The notes beneath the pieces are model-generated. The model was not told the DNA's origin, did not search any database, and saw only the letters and a program-made list of their open reading frames with translations. From the NCBI GenBank assembly GCA_033763835.1, contig JANRJS010000014.1, forward strand, positions 62,001 through 126,000: a stretch of 64,000 nt of DNA, written 5' to 3'. Positions 8,257-17,169 of this stretch are shown here, one piece after another. The position numbers were made by a program, and so were the translations under genes. The stretch comes from JAPKYZ01 sp033763835 (GTDB lineage Bacteria > Acidobacteriota > Terriglobia > Bryobacterales > Bryobacteraceae). The first letter of the stretch is position 1. Each line of letters begins with the position of its first letter.

Positions 8257-10658
8257 GGCGCGTAGGTGAACTCGTTCAAATTGAAAATCGTCTGCGCGAA
8301 ATCGGTTAGTCCGGCGGCGCGAATGAAGGCAGCGGATTCCGCGAGTTCCTTCGGCGACGGCGGCCGCGATAGCGCCAGCGCGAATGCCCGCTTCACTTGC
8401 GCCTCGGGAGTGGCGCCGGCTTCGCGCTCCAGGCGCGCGGCGAAGCGCTTGACCTGATCGAGCACGAACGCGTTGTTCATCAGAATTAGCGCCTGCGTCG
8501 CGATCGTCGAGCGGTTGCGCCGCGAGCACGATCCGATGCCGTTCGGTGCGTCGAACAGTTCCATCATCGGCACTTGGATCGTGCGCTTTTGGAAGATGTA
8601 GAGGCTGCGCCGGAACGTCGATGGATCGTCCACCGCCTTGCCCGGCCACGTGCGTCCCGACGATCCCGCCCACAGCGACGGATCGATGTAGGGATGCACA
8701 CCGGGGCCGCCGATGGTCTTATCGAGCGTTCCCGCCGCCGCCAAAATCGCATCGCGAACGATCTCGCCCTCCAGGCGTTGCCGCGCCTGCCGCCACAACA
8801 ACCGATTCTCGGGATCGATCTTTACGCCGTCGGCGCGATCGTCGCTCGATTGGCGATACACGTCGGACAGCATCATCAATCGGTGCATGCGCTTGATCGA
8901 CCAGCCGGAGGCGACAAACTCGCTCGCGAGCCAATCGAGCAGTTCGGGATGCGTGGGACGCTCGCCCGTCTTGCCGAAATTCGAGGTCGTGCGCACCAGG
9001 CCCTCGCCGAAATGGTGCTGCCAAATGCGGTTCGCCATCACGCGCGCGGTGAGCGGATTTTCGGGCGAGGTCACCCACTTGGCGAACGCCGTTCGCGTGC
9101 CGGGACCTTGCGGAAACGGCCATTCGCCGCCTTCTTTCATGTTGAGCGCGGCGACGCTCAACACACCGGGCCTAACGACGGACCCTTTCGAATCGACGCT
9201 GCCGTGGTGCAGGAAGTGCGCGTCCTCGAACTTTTTCTCCTCGACGCCGAGCAGCATCGGAATTTCCGGCTTAGCCTTCGACGTGGCGGCGATCTCGTCC
9301 TTCAGACGCTTCCATTCGGCGAGCGGAGCGCCCGTAAGCAGCGGTTCCACTTCCTTGTCGTCGACGACCAGGAACTTCTCTACTTGCACGACGTTCAGCT
9401 TCTGACCCTCGGTGCGTTTCTCCGGTGGAGTCGCTAGGGCGGCGCGGAAGTACTCGGGCAGTTTCGCTTTCTTTTCCGCAAGCAGCTTGTCCTTCACCGG
9501 CTTGTCGATGGCCGATTTCGCGGCGTTCAACGATTTGAGCTTCGCGTTCCAGGCTTCGAGATCCGCCTTGTGCTTCGCCACCGCTTCGGGTGAGGCGAAC
9601 GGAATCTCCGCCGGTTTCGCCGAGAAGAAGACCGCTTGCATGCGGTAGTAGTCTTTCTGCGGGATCGGGTCGAACTTATGGTTGTGGCAACGCGCGCACC
9701 CGAGCGTCATGCCAAACATCGCCCCGCCCGTTGTGGCCAACAAATCGTCGAGTTCGTCGGCCCGCGTTTGGTCGGTCTTGATGTTCGCTTCCTGGCCTAG
9801 CCGCAAATAAACGCTCGCGATGAGCGCCTCGCGGTCCCCGGGTTTCATTTCGTCGCCCGCGATTTGCAGACGCAGAAACTCGTCGTAAGGCATGTCCGAG
9901 TTCATCGCCCGCACCACCCAATCGCGATAGTGGAACATCGTGGGCCGGTCGCGGTCGAACTCGTAACCGGCGGAATCCGAGTAACGGGCCAGATCGAGCC
10001 AGTGCCGGCCCCAACGCTCGCCGTAATGGGGCGAAGCGAGCAGCTTCTCGACGATCTTCTCGAACGGCTCCTTCGAAGCGGCTTCCTCGGGCGTTGGCGG
10101 CAACCCGATGAGATCGAGATACGCGCGGCGGATCAGCGCTTGCCGCGATGCGGGCGGGTTCGGTTTGAGACCCTTCGCCGCAAGCGCCTTCCGCCACAAC
10201 TCGTCGATCGACTTCGCAGCGGGCCGCTTTACCGGTTGGAAGCTCCAAAAGGCTCGCTCTTCGGCGGTAGTCGGGCGCTCTTCGAGTTTTGCCAGCGCGG
10301 CGGCTTTGTCTTCGGCTACCGGAGCGATCTCGTCGAGGTGCGCCCCTTTGCCGATCCAGCCCTTCAAAACCTCGAGATCGGCGGGCGAAAGTCCTTTCGT
10401 ACCGGGGGGCATGGCGGGCTGTTCCAAGGCCGCCGCGAACCGGTAGAGCCGGCTGTTTTCCGCGTCGCCGGGAACGATGGCGGGCCCATGCTCGCCGCCC
10501 TTCAGCATCGATTCGCGCGTCCGCAAATCGAGCCCGGACATCTTCAACGCCGCCCCGTGGCAGGTGAGGCAGTTCTTCTTGAGCACCGCCCCGGCGCGCG
10601 TCGAATTCTCGTCCGCCATCGCCGCGAAGGCCAATAAAATCGGGCTATACCGCCACAT
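8253..10658 (-). CDS. PSD1 and planctomycete cytochrome c domain protein (DUF1549/DUF1553)
   Basis: I take the ATG at 10656-10658 (MWRYSPILLAFAAMADE, a signal peptide), which gives 801 residues; the frame is open for another 500 bp upstream, but that runs through the opposite-strand toxin-antitoxin pair. Near the N-terminus a single haem site NCLTCHG lies in the planctomycete-type cytochrome domain. PSD1 (DUF1549) follows, with RRAYLDLIGLPPTPEE and YGERWGRHWLDLARYSDSAG. DUF1553 comes later, with PLTARVMANRIWQHHFGEG and ALILMNN. It is paired with the DUF1501 gene. Likely a periplasmic or cell-surface redox or degradation module; the true substrate is not known. Confidence 0.9.
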   Translation of the reverse strand: MWRYSPILLAFAAMADENSTRAGAVLKKNCLTCHGAALKMSGLDLRTRESMLKGGEHGPAIVPGDAENSRLYRFAAALEQPAMPPGTKGLSPADLEVLKGWIGKGAHLDEIAPVAEDKAAALAKLEERPTTAEERAFWSFQPVKRPAAKSIDELWRKALAAKGLKPNPPASRQALIRRAYLDLIGLPPTPEEAASKEPFEKIVEKLLASPHYGERWGRHWLDLARYSDSAGYEFDRDRPTMFHYRDWVVRAMNSDMPYDEFLRLQIAGDEMKPGDREALIASVYLRLGQEANIKTDQTRADELDDLLATTGGAMFGMTLGCARCHNHKFDPIPQKDYYRMQAVFFSAKPAEIPFASPEAVAKHKADLEAWNAKLKSLNAAKSAIDKPVKDKLLAEKKAKLPEYFRAALATPPEKRTEGQKLNVVQVEKFLVVDDKEVEPLLTGAPLAEWKRLKDEIAATSKAKPEIPMLLGVEEKKFEDAHFLHHGSVDSKGSVVRPGVLSVAALNMKEGGEWPFPQGPGTRTAFAKWVTSPENPLTARVMANRIWQHHFGEGLVRTTSNFGKTGERPTHPELLDWLASEFVASGWSIKRMHRLMMLSDVYRQSSDDRADGVKIDPENRLLWRQARQRLEGEIVRDAILAAAGTLDKTIGGPGVHPYIDPSLWAGSSGRTWPGKAVDDPSTFRRSLYIFQKRTIQVPMMELFDAPNGIGSCSRRNRSTIATQALILMNNAFVLDQVKRFAARLEREAGATPEAQVKRAFALALSRPPSPKELAESAAFIRAAGLTDFAQTIFNLNEFTYAP

Positions 10659-10712
10659 CCTAAGCGAAATGGTAACAGAGGAATTCGGTAGGCGGGTTCT
10701 CCATGCGTTTGA

Positions 10713-10732
10713 TTGCACTGCTATCATTGCAA
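10713..10732. promoter_or_regulatory. Palindrome before the FitAB-like operon
   Basis: The 20-bp sequence TTGCACTGCTATCATTGCAA reads nearly the same on both strands (16 of 20 positions) and ends 2 bp before the antitoxin ATG. It contains TGCTATCA (10719-10726), which is, as I recall, the half-site of the neisserial FitAB operator. It is probably the autoregulatory site of this module. Confidence 0.5.
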
Positions 10733-10734
10733 CC

Positions 10735-10980
10735 ATGGCCAGCCTGACGGTCCGCAACTTGGAAGAGTCGGTAAAGACCCGTTTGCGCGTTCGCGCCGCG
10801 CAGCGTGGCCGGTCCATGGAAGAGGAAGCGAGGGAAATTCTTCGGAACGCGGTCGGCGAAGCCGAGTCGCCCGGGATTTCTCTTGCCGACAGCATTCGCA
10901 GCCGGATCGAACCTCTCGGCGGAGTGGAATTGACCCTGCCGGCAAGGCAGAAACTCCGCCAGCCTCCGCGATTCCGATGA
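10735..10980 (+). CDS. FitA-like ribbon-helix-helix antitoxin
   Basis: This 81-residue protein begins MASLTVRNLEESVKTRLRV, then AAQRGRSMEEEAREILRNAV: the FitA/VapB ribbon-helix-helix fold that binds DNA as a dimer. The extended C-terminal half should bind and block the toxin encoded directly downstream, with which it overlaps by 4 bp (ATGA). The palindrome just before the start supports autoregulation. The PSD1 gene is divergent, with its start about 77 bp upstream. Confidence 0.85.
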   Translation: MASLTVRNLEESVKTRLRVRAAQRGRSMEEEAREILRNAVGEAESPGISLADSIRSRIEPLGGVELTLPARQKLRQPPRFR

Positions 10981-11396
10981 TCGTCCTCGATACGAATGTC
11001 CTCTCGGAGTCGTTCAAGCCGACTCCGTCGGCGACGGTCATGCGATGGCTCGGTGCGACGGAGCCGAGTTCGATTTTCACCACAACGGTGACGCAGGCGG
11101 AAATCTTGTACGGCGTCGAGTCGATGCCGGCGGGAAAGCGGCGCTCGTGTCTCCAAGAGGCCGTTGAAGCCATTTTCGAGATCGATTTCCGCGACCGTAT
11201 CTTGTCCTTCGACGAAGAGGCGGCAAGGTGTTACGCCCGAATCGTCGTTGCCCGCGAGTCGATTGGGCGCCAGATTTCTCAGTTCGACGCCCAGATTGCG
11301 GCGATCTGTCGCGCTCGAAACGCAACGCTCGCCACAAGAAACATCGCCGATTTCGAGAAGTGCGGCATCGCGCTCGTCAATCCGTGGAACGCATGA
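10977..11396 (+). CDS. PIN-domain ribonuclease toxin (FitB/VapC type)
   Basis: This protein has 139 residues and starts in the ATGA overlap with the antitoxin. The PIN acidic residues are visible: the first Asp in MIVLDTNVLSE, a Glu in VTQAEILYGVE, an Asp in ISQFDAQIAAICRA, and an Asp in RNIADFEKCGI. It ends with the usual VNPW. It should cleave RNA with Mg2+ when freed from the antitoxin. It looks intact, unlike the PIN gene at 36743. Confidence 0.88.
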   Translation: MIVLDTNVLSESFKPTPSATVMRWLGATEPSSIFTTTVTQAEILYGVESMPAGKRRSCLQEAVEAIFEIDFRDRILSFDEEAARCYARIVVARESIGRQISQFDAQIAAICRARNATLATRNIADFEKCGIALVNPWNA

Positions 11397-11397
11397 A

Positions 11398-12957
11398 TTA
11401 AGCGAACCGTATCCAGAGACTTACGATGGCGAGCCCCACTGCCGCCGTCCAAGCGAGATCGCCCGCGCGAGCCGGGATGCGGGTGCCCGCGACGGTGAGT
11501 TGTTCGATTCCCATCTTCGGCTCGGACGCACGGCTGACGAAAATCATCAGCGCCACGCAGCCGATGAAAACCAGCACGCTGAAGTTTAGGAAGCTAAACG
11601 CCACCAGACCGTTCAGCGGGCCGAGGTCGATTTTAAGCGCATTGTGCAGGATGTCGAGCAGGAATCGGCCGGCGCCCGCGAGTCCGCCTACGACCAGGGT
11701 TAGGATCGCCGCGCGTGGTGTCGCGCCCTTCCACAACACGCCAGTGAGAAACACCGCCGTGATCGGCGCGCCCACGTAGGCTTGCACGCTTTGCAGATAC
11801 TGGAATACCTGATCGCTCAACAGGCGCACCATCGGAATCCAAAGGATGCTCACCGCGACGACGGCGACGGTCACCCAGCGGCCCACGGCGACCAATCGCG
11901 ATTCCGTCGCCTGCGGGCGGAATTTCTTGTAGATATCCATCGTGATCAACGTCGAGCAGGAGTTGAAGACGCTCGACAGGCTGGACATCAGCGCCGCGAG
12001 CAGCGCCGCGATAATCAGGCCCGAGAGCCCGGGCGGAAGCAGCCGCTTGACCAGTAAAGGATACGCGTTGTCGCCCGTCACCTCGTTCGGCCACAGCGCT
12101 TTCGCGATCAGTCCGGGCAGCACCATCACGAACACGGGCAGGATTTTCAGGCCCGCGCAAAAGAACGTCCCCGTGCGCGCGTCCGAAACGGATTTGGCGC
12201 TTAACGTTTTTTGCACGATCACCTGATCCGTGCACCAATACCAGATGCCCAAAATCAGCGTTCCGAAGATCGTGCCGGTCCAGGGGTACACGGGATCGTC
12301 GGCGGGCTTGATCATGTGGAAGAAATCGGGTGGCAGCGTGGCGCGGAGTTGTTCGAAGCCGCCCACTTCGCCGAGTCCGATCAGCGTCAACGCGATCGCT
12401 CCGCCGATCAGCAAGAACGCCTGGAACAGGTCGGTATAGATCACCGCTGCGAGCCCGCCCGCCACGGTGTAGACGCCGGTGGCGATCACCAGCAGCACGG
12501 CCGAGGTCATGTAGTCCCAGCCGAAAATCTCGCGAATCAGAATGCCGCCGGCGAACAGCGCGACCGAGATTTTGGTGAACACGTACGCGAGCAAGGAAAC
12601 CACGGTGAGATACCAGCGGCAGGCGGGCGAGAAGCGGCGCTCCAGAAACTCGGGCATCGTATATACGCCGCTTTTCAGATAATGCGGCACGAACAGCCAG
12701 CCGAGCAGGAACAGGCAGATCGATGCCGACCATTCGTAGCAGCCCACCGCGAATCCCGTCGCCGCGCCCGATCCGGCGAGCCCGATGAAATGCTCGCTCG
12801 AAATATTGGTGGCGAACAGCGTCGCGCCAATGGCGAACCAGCCGACGGAGTGCCCCGCGAGGAAGTAATCGCTCGACGTGCGCTTCTTGCGCGAGTGATA
12901 GAAGCCGATGCCAAGCACGGCGGCGAAATACGCCACCAAGATCGCGTTGTCGAGCAT
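11398..12957 (-). CDS. Sodium:solute symporter (SSS family)
   Basis: This 519-residue membrane protein has about 13-14 hydrophobic helices. The start SRKKRTSSDYFLAGHSVGWF and the following GATLFATNISSEHFIGLAGS are typical of the sodium/glucose branch (SGLT-like). ALMSSLSSVFNSCSTLITMD carries the Ser residues of the conserved sodium site in helix 8. It probably imports a sugar or sugar acid with Na+. On the minus strand it follows the oligogalacturonate-lyase-like gene, so pectin-derived sugars are a reasonable guess (inference). Confidence 0.9.
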   Translation of the reverse strand: MLDNAILVAYFAAVLGIGFYHSRKKRTSSDYFLAGHSVGWFAIGATLFATNISSEHFIGLAGSGAATGFAVGCYEWSASICLFLLGWLFVPHYLKSGVYTMPEFLERRFSPACRWYLTVVSLLAYVFTKISVALFAGGILIREIFGWDYMTSAVLLVIATGVYTVAGGLAAVIYTDLFQAFLLIGGAIALTLIGLGEVGGFEQLRATLPPDFFHMIKPADDPVYPWTGTIFGTLILGIWYWCTDQVIVQKTLSAKSVSDARTGTFFCAGLKILPVFVMVLPGLIAKALWPNEVTGDNAYPLLVKRLLPPGLSGLIIAALLAALMSSLSSVFNSCSTLITMDIYKKFRPQATESRLVAVGRWVTVAVVAVSILWIPMVRLLSDQVFQYLQSVQAYVGAPITAVFLTGVLWKGATPRAAILTLVVGGLAGAGRFLLDILHNALKIDLGPLNGLVAFSFLNFSVLVFIGCVALMIFVSRASEPKMGIEQLTVAGTRIPARAGDLAWTAAVGLAIVSLWIRFA

Positions 12958-12982
12958 TCGGGGATTGTACTAACGACGCCGA

Positions 12983-14062
12983 CTAGAGTTCACACACGTA
13001 AACCTGCGTGATGCCCGTACGGTCGCTCGCGAAGGCCACTTTCGATTCGTCGCTCGACCATGACGGGTGCGGATGCGTCCATTGCGGGCCGTACACCGTG
13101 TCGACCGGCATCTCCATCCAGGACAACGCACCCTTGCGCGCGGCGGCGAAGTCTTCGGCGAGGGCGTATCGCGAAGTTTTCCATTGCGAGCCTTGATTCG
13201 ACGAATCGCTGCGGCACACCGGCTCGATCGCCCCGGTCGAGACGTCCACGATCTCGATGCCGCGATCCGGGTGGTTTGTGTCGCACAGCACTTTCGTGCC
13301 CGCGCGGTTCGGCGCGATATGCCAGCAGTTGTGGGCGGCGATGCGGCGAACTTGGCGCGTGGTCCAATCCATCTCGCAAAGCTCATTCGGCCACACGGTA
13401 AAGACGAGGGAACCCGTGCGCCCCAAGAACGTCTCGTGCACGACGAAGTAATCGTTCGAGTGGTCGAGAAGGCATTCAAGGGCGGATCCGTCGCGTTTCA
13501 CACGGTGCATGCGCGGCGCGGGGTCGCCCGAAAACTCGATCCATTCGGGTTCGAGCGGGTGGAACTGCGGATGGATCACCGTGCGCGGAAACGGAATGAA
13601 GTTCGTCGCGCCGCCGTCGAATCGGGCAACGAAAATCCCACTCTCCGAACCGCGCTTCGCCGCCGCGCACAACCACTCGCCGTCCGCCGAAATCGAAGGC
13701 TCGCCCAACTGCGCGCCGTCGAGTTGCGCGATCGCGCGGTCGGCCAGCGAAAACAGGCGCACGGCCCACAATCCGCCGCCGCGCGTGAAGACGATCTCAT
13801 CGCCCGACGGATGCAGTGCGGGCGAGAACGGATGGATCGGCTCGGCGCGCGTCAAGCGCCGCAACTCGCCGTCCGGGTAACCCTTCTCGTACAAGTGCGC
13901 CGCGCCGTCGCGGTACGAGACGAAAAACAGTTTTTCGTCGCCGGGATAGAAGCTCGATTGCAGAAAGTACGAAGGGTGGCTAATCGCTTCGGCGCTGGTG
14001 ATTTGCCAGACTCGCCGGCCGGTTTCGCGATCCGGAAAGGAGTAACTCTCCCCCGACATCAT
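12983..14062 (-). CDS. Oligogalacturonate-lyase-like beta-propeller protein
   Basis: This 359-residue protein has no clear signal peptide. It looks like a seven-bladed beta-propeller of the oligogalacturonide lyase family (Pectate_lyase22). Family-type segments are HNCWHIAPNRAGTKVLCDT with NHPDRG after it, and near the end THPHPSWSSDESKVAFASD followed by RTGITQVYV. True lyases use Mn2+ and several His; the His-rich segments are present, but I cannot confirm every ligand. It overlaps the MetE-like gene by 4 bp. Role inferred: breakdown of short pectin chains in the cytoplasm. Confidence 0.7.
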   Translation of the reverse strand: MMSGESYSFPDRETGRRVWQITSAEAISHPSYFLQSSFYPGDEKLFFVSYRDGAAHLYEKGYPDGELRRLTRAEPIHPFSPALHPSGDEIVFTRGGGLWAVRLFSLADRAIAQLDGAQLGEPSISADGEWLCAAAKRGSESGIFVARFDGGATNFIPFPRTVIHPQFHPLEPEWIEFSGDPAPRMHRVKRDGSALECLLDHSNDYFVVHETFLGRTGSLVFTVWPNELCEMDWTTRQVRRIAAHNCWHIAPNRAGTKVLCDTNHPDRGIEIVDVSTGAIEPVCRSDSSNQGSQWKTSRYALAEDFAAARKGALSWMEMPVDTVYGPQWTHPHPSWSSDESKVAFASDRTGITQVYVCEL

Positions 14063-15054
14063 CGACCCAGATACAAATCGCGGCCCTTAACCAGCGCCGC
14101 CATCTTGCGGTCGGCGACACTGCGCTTCAGCATCCAGAATCCGCAGTCGGGATGGACCCACGCGAGTCGCCCCGGCCCGAGCTTCTTCTCGATTCCATCG
14201 ATGGTGCGCGCGATCTCTTCGGGCGTTTCGACGTGATTCACCTTCACGTCGATGACGCCGAGCCCGAGCTTGATTTCGGGAACAATGTCCTTCAGCGCGT
14301 CGAGATCCTCGGGCGGGCGATGCGCGAGTTCCAGCACCAGGTGATCGCAGCGCAGCGAATTCAGGAACTCGATCAGAGCGCCCCAGGTTCCTTTCTGGAT
14401 CGTCTGCCCGCCGTAGTTGCCGAAGCAGAAATGCACCGCCGCGCGCTCCCGCCCGATCGCGTCGAGCAGCGCGTTCATCGACCGTGCCGCCATAGGAGCG
14501 TCCGCCGGATTACCCGGAATATTGGCTTCGTCCACCTGCACGCAGGTACAGGGCAAATCGCGAACCTGCGCGGCGAGCACTTGGGCGATGGCCATCAGCA
14601 TCTCTTCGAAGTCGCCGTAGTGCCGGTCGTCGAGCGTCCGCGCCAGCATGTACGGACTGGTCACCGTGAACTTGAACGGCCCGGTGCACACCGCCGCCGC
14701 CGCTTCGCAATCGGCGAGCAGATTTAGCGATCCTTCGCCGATCGGCCCTTCGACCACACCCGCCGCCTTGCGCCGGAACTGCATGGTTTGTTTGCGCGCG
14801 AACGTTTCATGATCGCTACGCCCCAACGCGCTGCGAATGCCGGACATCGGCCGGATGAAGTAGTCGATCATCCCGTTGGTGTCGGGATGGCTCACGTCGA
14901 AGCGATACAGCTCGCCGTCGGTGGGAAGATCGATGCCGAACTGCTTTTGAATGTCGAACACCACGCGCGTAGCGTCCGCGCGCGCCTGTTCCGAGGGGAG
15001 AGCCGCCAGCCAATCCGGCACCGGATAGCTGCCGACCGTAGTCGTTTGGATCAT
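14059..15054 (-). CDS. MetE-like cobalamin-independent methionine synthase C-terminal domain protein
   Basis: This protein has 331 residues, matching only the C-terminal catalytic barrel of MetE (full MetE is about 750). It begins MIQTTTVGSYPVPDWL, typical of this group. Likely zinc ligands are seen in AAVHFCFGNYGG (His and Cys), LVLELAHRP (Glu) and VHPDCGFWML (Cys). Such short versions use a methyl donor other than the standard folate triglutamate and their targets vary. It sits between a Gfo/Idh gene and the lyase-like gene, so methyl removal from a plant sugar or aromatic compound is possible (speculative). Confidence 0.8.
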   Translation of the reverse strand: MIQTTTVGSYPVPDWLAALPSEQARADATRVVFDIQKQFGIDLPTDGELYRFDVSHPDTNGMIDYFIRPMSGIRSALGRSDHETFARKQTMQFRRKAAGVVEGPIGEGSLNLLADCEAAAAVCTGPFKFTVTSPYMLARTLDDRHYGDFEEMLMAIAQVLAAQVRDLPCTCVQVDEANIPGNPADAPMAARSMNALLDAIGRERAAVHFCFGNYGGQTIQKGTWGALIEFLNSLRCDHLVLELAHRPPEDLDALKDIVPEIKLGLGVIDVKVNHVETPEEIARTIDGIEKKLGPGRLAWVHPDCGFWMLKRSVADRKMAALVKGRDLYLGR

Positions 15055-15072
15055 TTCTATACGGGCCGTAAG

Positions 15073-16374
15073 CTAGACCTTTTCGGGGACCACGTACGGC
15101 TTGCGGTAGTCGCGCGAGACCATCTTGTTGGCCTCGACGTCGCCCACGAATTTGCGGGTCTTGTCGTCCCAGGTGAGCTTGCGCCCCACGCGGTAGGAGA
15201 CGTTGGCGAAGTGGCACAGCGCCGCCGCGCGCGCGCCGATTTCGATCTCGGCGTGCAGGTCTTGATACTTGCGCGATTTCACGGCGTCGAGGAAGTTCTG
15301 CATGTGGGGGACGGTGTCGTTGTCGGTGCGCTTCTCGTCCATCACCTTCTCGTCGTTCTCGCCCTTAAAGACCTGGAAGCCCGAACCATCGACAGCCATC
15401 CAACCGTCCGCGCCGTAGAACAGGTTGCCGATCGTGTTCGCCCCGCGCTTCACCAACGAGCCTTCGCCGCCCGTGATCAGCCCCCGCACCTCGAACATGC
15501 CTTGCACGCCGTCGCCCCAATCGAAGGTCGCCATCTGCGTGTTGGGCGTTTCCTGATCGTCGTCGTAGAGCAGCTTGCCGCCGGTGGACATGACGCTCTT
15601 GGGTAGTGTCGTCTTGCCCAAACCCCAGGCCATGATGTCCATCTCGTGGACGCCTTGATTGCCGATGTCGCCGTTGCCGGTGTCCCAGAACCAGTGCCAG
15701 TTGTAGCGGAAACGGAGTTCGTTATACGGCCGCATCGGCGCGGGACCGAGGAACAAGGACCAGTCGAGTCCGGGCGGCACCGGCTCGTCGGCTTTCTTGC
15801 CGATCGACTTGCGGCGCTTGAAACACAGCGCCTTGCCCATGTAGACCTTGCCGATAACGCCCTCTTCGAGCAGCTTCATCGCCTTCACCTTGTGGGCGAT
15901 GGTTCGCGATTGCGAACCGATCTGGCACATGCGCCCGTATTTGCGCGCCGCCGCCACCATCTGGTAGCCCTCGAAGATGTTGTGGCTGGCGGGCTTTTCG
16001 CAATAAACGTCCTTGCCCGCCTGCATCGCCCAGATCGCCGACAGCGCGTGCCAGTGGTTGGGTGTCGCGATGGAGACCGCTTCGACTTCCTTGTCGTCGA
16101 AGAGCTTCCGCATGTCGGAATAGCCCTTCGGATTCTCACCAGCGCCGCGATTGACTTTCGCCTGCCCGCGCTCCAGCGCCGCCTGATTAACGTCGCACAG
16201 CGCCATGATGCGCGCTTGCGGAATCTTCAGGTAGAAATCCATGTGGTTGTTGCCGCGCCCGCCCAGTCCGACGACGGCGAGGTTGACGCGTTCGTTCGCG
16301 CCCAAAATCGGATGGGCTTGCGTGGCGATCGCGGCGGCGCCCGCGAGGAAGTTGCGGCGAGTGGTGTCCGACAT
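15073..16374 (-). CDS. Gfo/Idh/MocA family oxidoreductase, exported type
   Basis: The start at ATG 16372-16374 gives 433 residues with a Tat-like leader (MSDTTRRNFLAGAAAIA). The NAD-binding fold is LAVVGLGGRGNNHMD, followed by SIATPNHWHALSAIWAMQAG and the family hallmark KDVYCEKPASHN, where the Lys is catalytic. The C-terminal half is the GFO/IDH/MocA substrate domain (NWHWFWDTGNGDIGNQGVHE). It probably oxidises a sugar or a cyclic alcohol. It is first in a four-gene minus-strand group that ends with the symporter. Confidence 0.9.
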   Translation of the reverse strand: MSDTTRRNFLAGAAAIATQAHPILGANERVNLAVVGLGGRGNNHMDFYLKIPQARIMALCDVNQAALERGQAKVNRGAGENPKGYSDMRKLFDDKEVEAVSIATPNHWHALSAIWAMQAGKDVYCEKPASHNIFEGYQMVAAARKYGRMCQIGSQSRTIAHKVKAMKLLEEGVIGKVYMGKALCFKRRKSIGKKADEPVPPGLDWSLFLGPAPMRPYNELRFRYNWHWFWDTGNGDIGNQGVHEMDIMAWGLGKTTLPKSVMSTGGKLLYDDDQETPNTQMATFDWGDGVQGMFEVRGLITGGEGSLVKRGANTIGNLFYGADGWMAVDGSGFQVFKGENDEKVMDEKRTDNDTVPHMQNFLDAVKSRKYQDLHAEIEIGARAAALCHFANVSYRVGRKLTWDDKTRKFVGDVEANKMVSRDYRKPYVVPEKV

Positions 16375-16468
16375 AGTGGCTCTCCGGCTGGAATTGTATC
16401 GAACTATATGCGGACTCGCCCGCAAAACGGAGCGCGCGGGCCTTGTCGTGCCGATCGCAAAAGGGCGC

Positions 16469-16876
16469 CTAGGGCACAATGCGGAACTCGCGGCGGCGGG
16501 TGGTGCGGTAGACCGAAAAATCGCGGCGGTCGAGCGTGAAGATGGCGTCGGCGCTCTCGCGCTCTGCGAGATGAACGATGGTTGCGTCGGCGAGTTGGGG
16601 CTTCAGGTCGCGGTAACGATCGAGGATCGCGGAGACGGCGCGTATGTCGGAGTCGCCAAGATGCGGCACGGCGAGCAATCCCTCGGCGAAGCTCTCCATG
16701 ATATCTGTAATTGCCTTCGGCTCATTGCGCAAGAGCCAAGCCGCCTCCGTCAATACGGCCCAAGTCGTCAACATTGGCGTATGGATCGATTGAAGAGCGC
16801 CTTCACAGGCGTCGCGATAAGGGTCGTCGCGACCGAAGATGGCTACCAGTGGACCGGTGTCCACGACGACGCGCAT
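16469..16876 (-). CDS. PIN-domain toxin (VapC family)
   Basis: The start at ATG 16874-16876 gives 135 residues (MRVVVDTGPLVAIFGRDD); a TTG 30 bp upstream would extend it without need. PIN residues are visible: Asp in VVVDTGPLV, Glu in AVLTEAAWLL, Asp in QLADATIVHLAE, and Asp in TLDRRDFSVYR. Probably an RNase toxin. The antitoxin gene ends 7 bp upstream. The subfamily differs from the FitB-like toxin at 10977. Confidence 0.82.
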   Translation of the reverse strand: MRVVVDTGPLVAIFGRDDPYRDACEGALQSIHTPMLTTWAVLTEAAWLLRNEPKAITDIMESFAEGLLAVPHLGDSDIRAVSAILDRYRDLKPQLADATIVHLAERESADAIFTLDRRDFSVYRTTRRREFRIVP

Positions 16877-16883
16877 TCGCGAC

Positions 16884-17150
16884 TTAATCTCGACGAGATT
16901 CGCCAAAGCCTTCCATGTACTTCGGATTGGTGGCCAAATCGGGCGGCAGGCCTTTGACGCTCCCTAGTATCCCGAGGCGCTTGGCCATATCGTAAGCGGA
17001 CTCGCCTAGATCGGCGCCGAGCGTTAAGTGCTTCTCGATCGCCTCACGCACCAGCGCCGCTTCCTTCACCTTACGTTCGCGCGCGGATCGGCGCAGTCGG
17101 GCGCTCAGATCGCCATCCAACTGGACCGATATTTTGCGAGGCGCAGGCAT
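16884..17150 (-). CDS. Ribbon-helix-helix antitoxin (CopG-like)
   Basis: The start at ATG 17148-17150 gives 88 residues (MPAPRKISVQLDGDLSARL, then RRSARERKVKEAALVREAI). This is a ribbon-helix-helix DNA-binding domain with a strand of alternating residues. The C-terminal DLATNPKYMEGFGESRRD would wrap the toxin. It is divergent from the membrane protein gene, whose ATG is at 17170, so about 19 bp separate the two starts and promoters must overlap. Confidence 0.75.
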   Translation of the reverse strand: MPAPRKISVQLDGDLSARLRRSARERKVKEAALVREAIEKHLTLGADLGESAYDMAKRLGILGSVKGLPPDLATNPKYMEGFGESRRD

Positions 17151-17169
17151 ATCCGACAATGAGGCTAGC

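Noticed and set aside
10659..11156. N-terminal extension of the PSD1 gene
   Set aside because: The extra frame is antisense to the FitAB-like pair and shows no domain; the signal peptide at 10658 gives a natural start.
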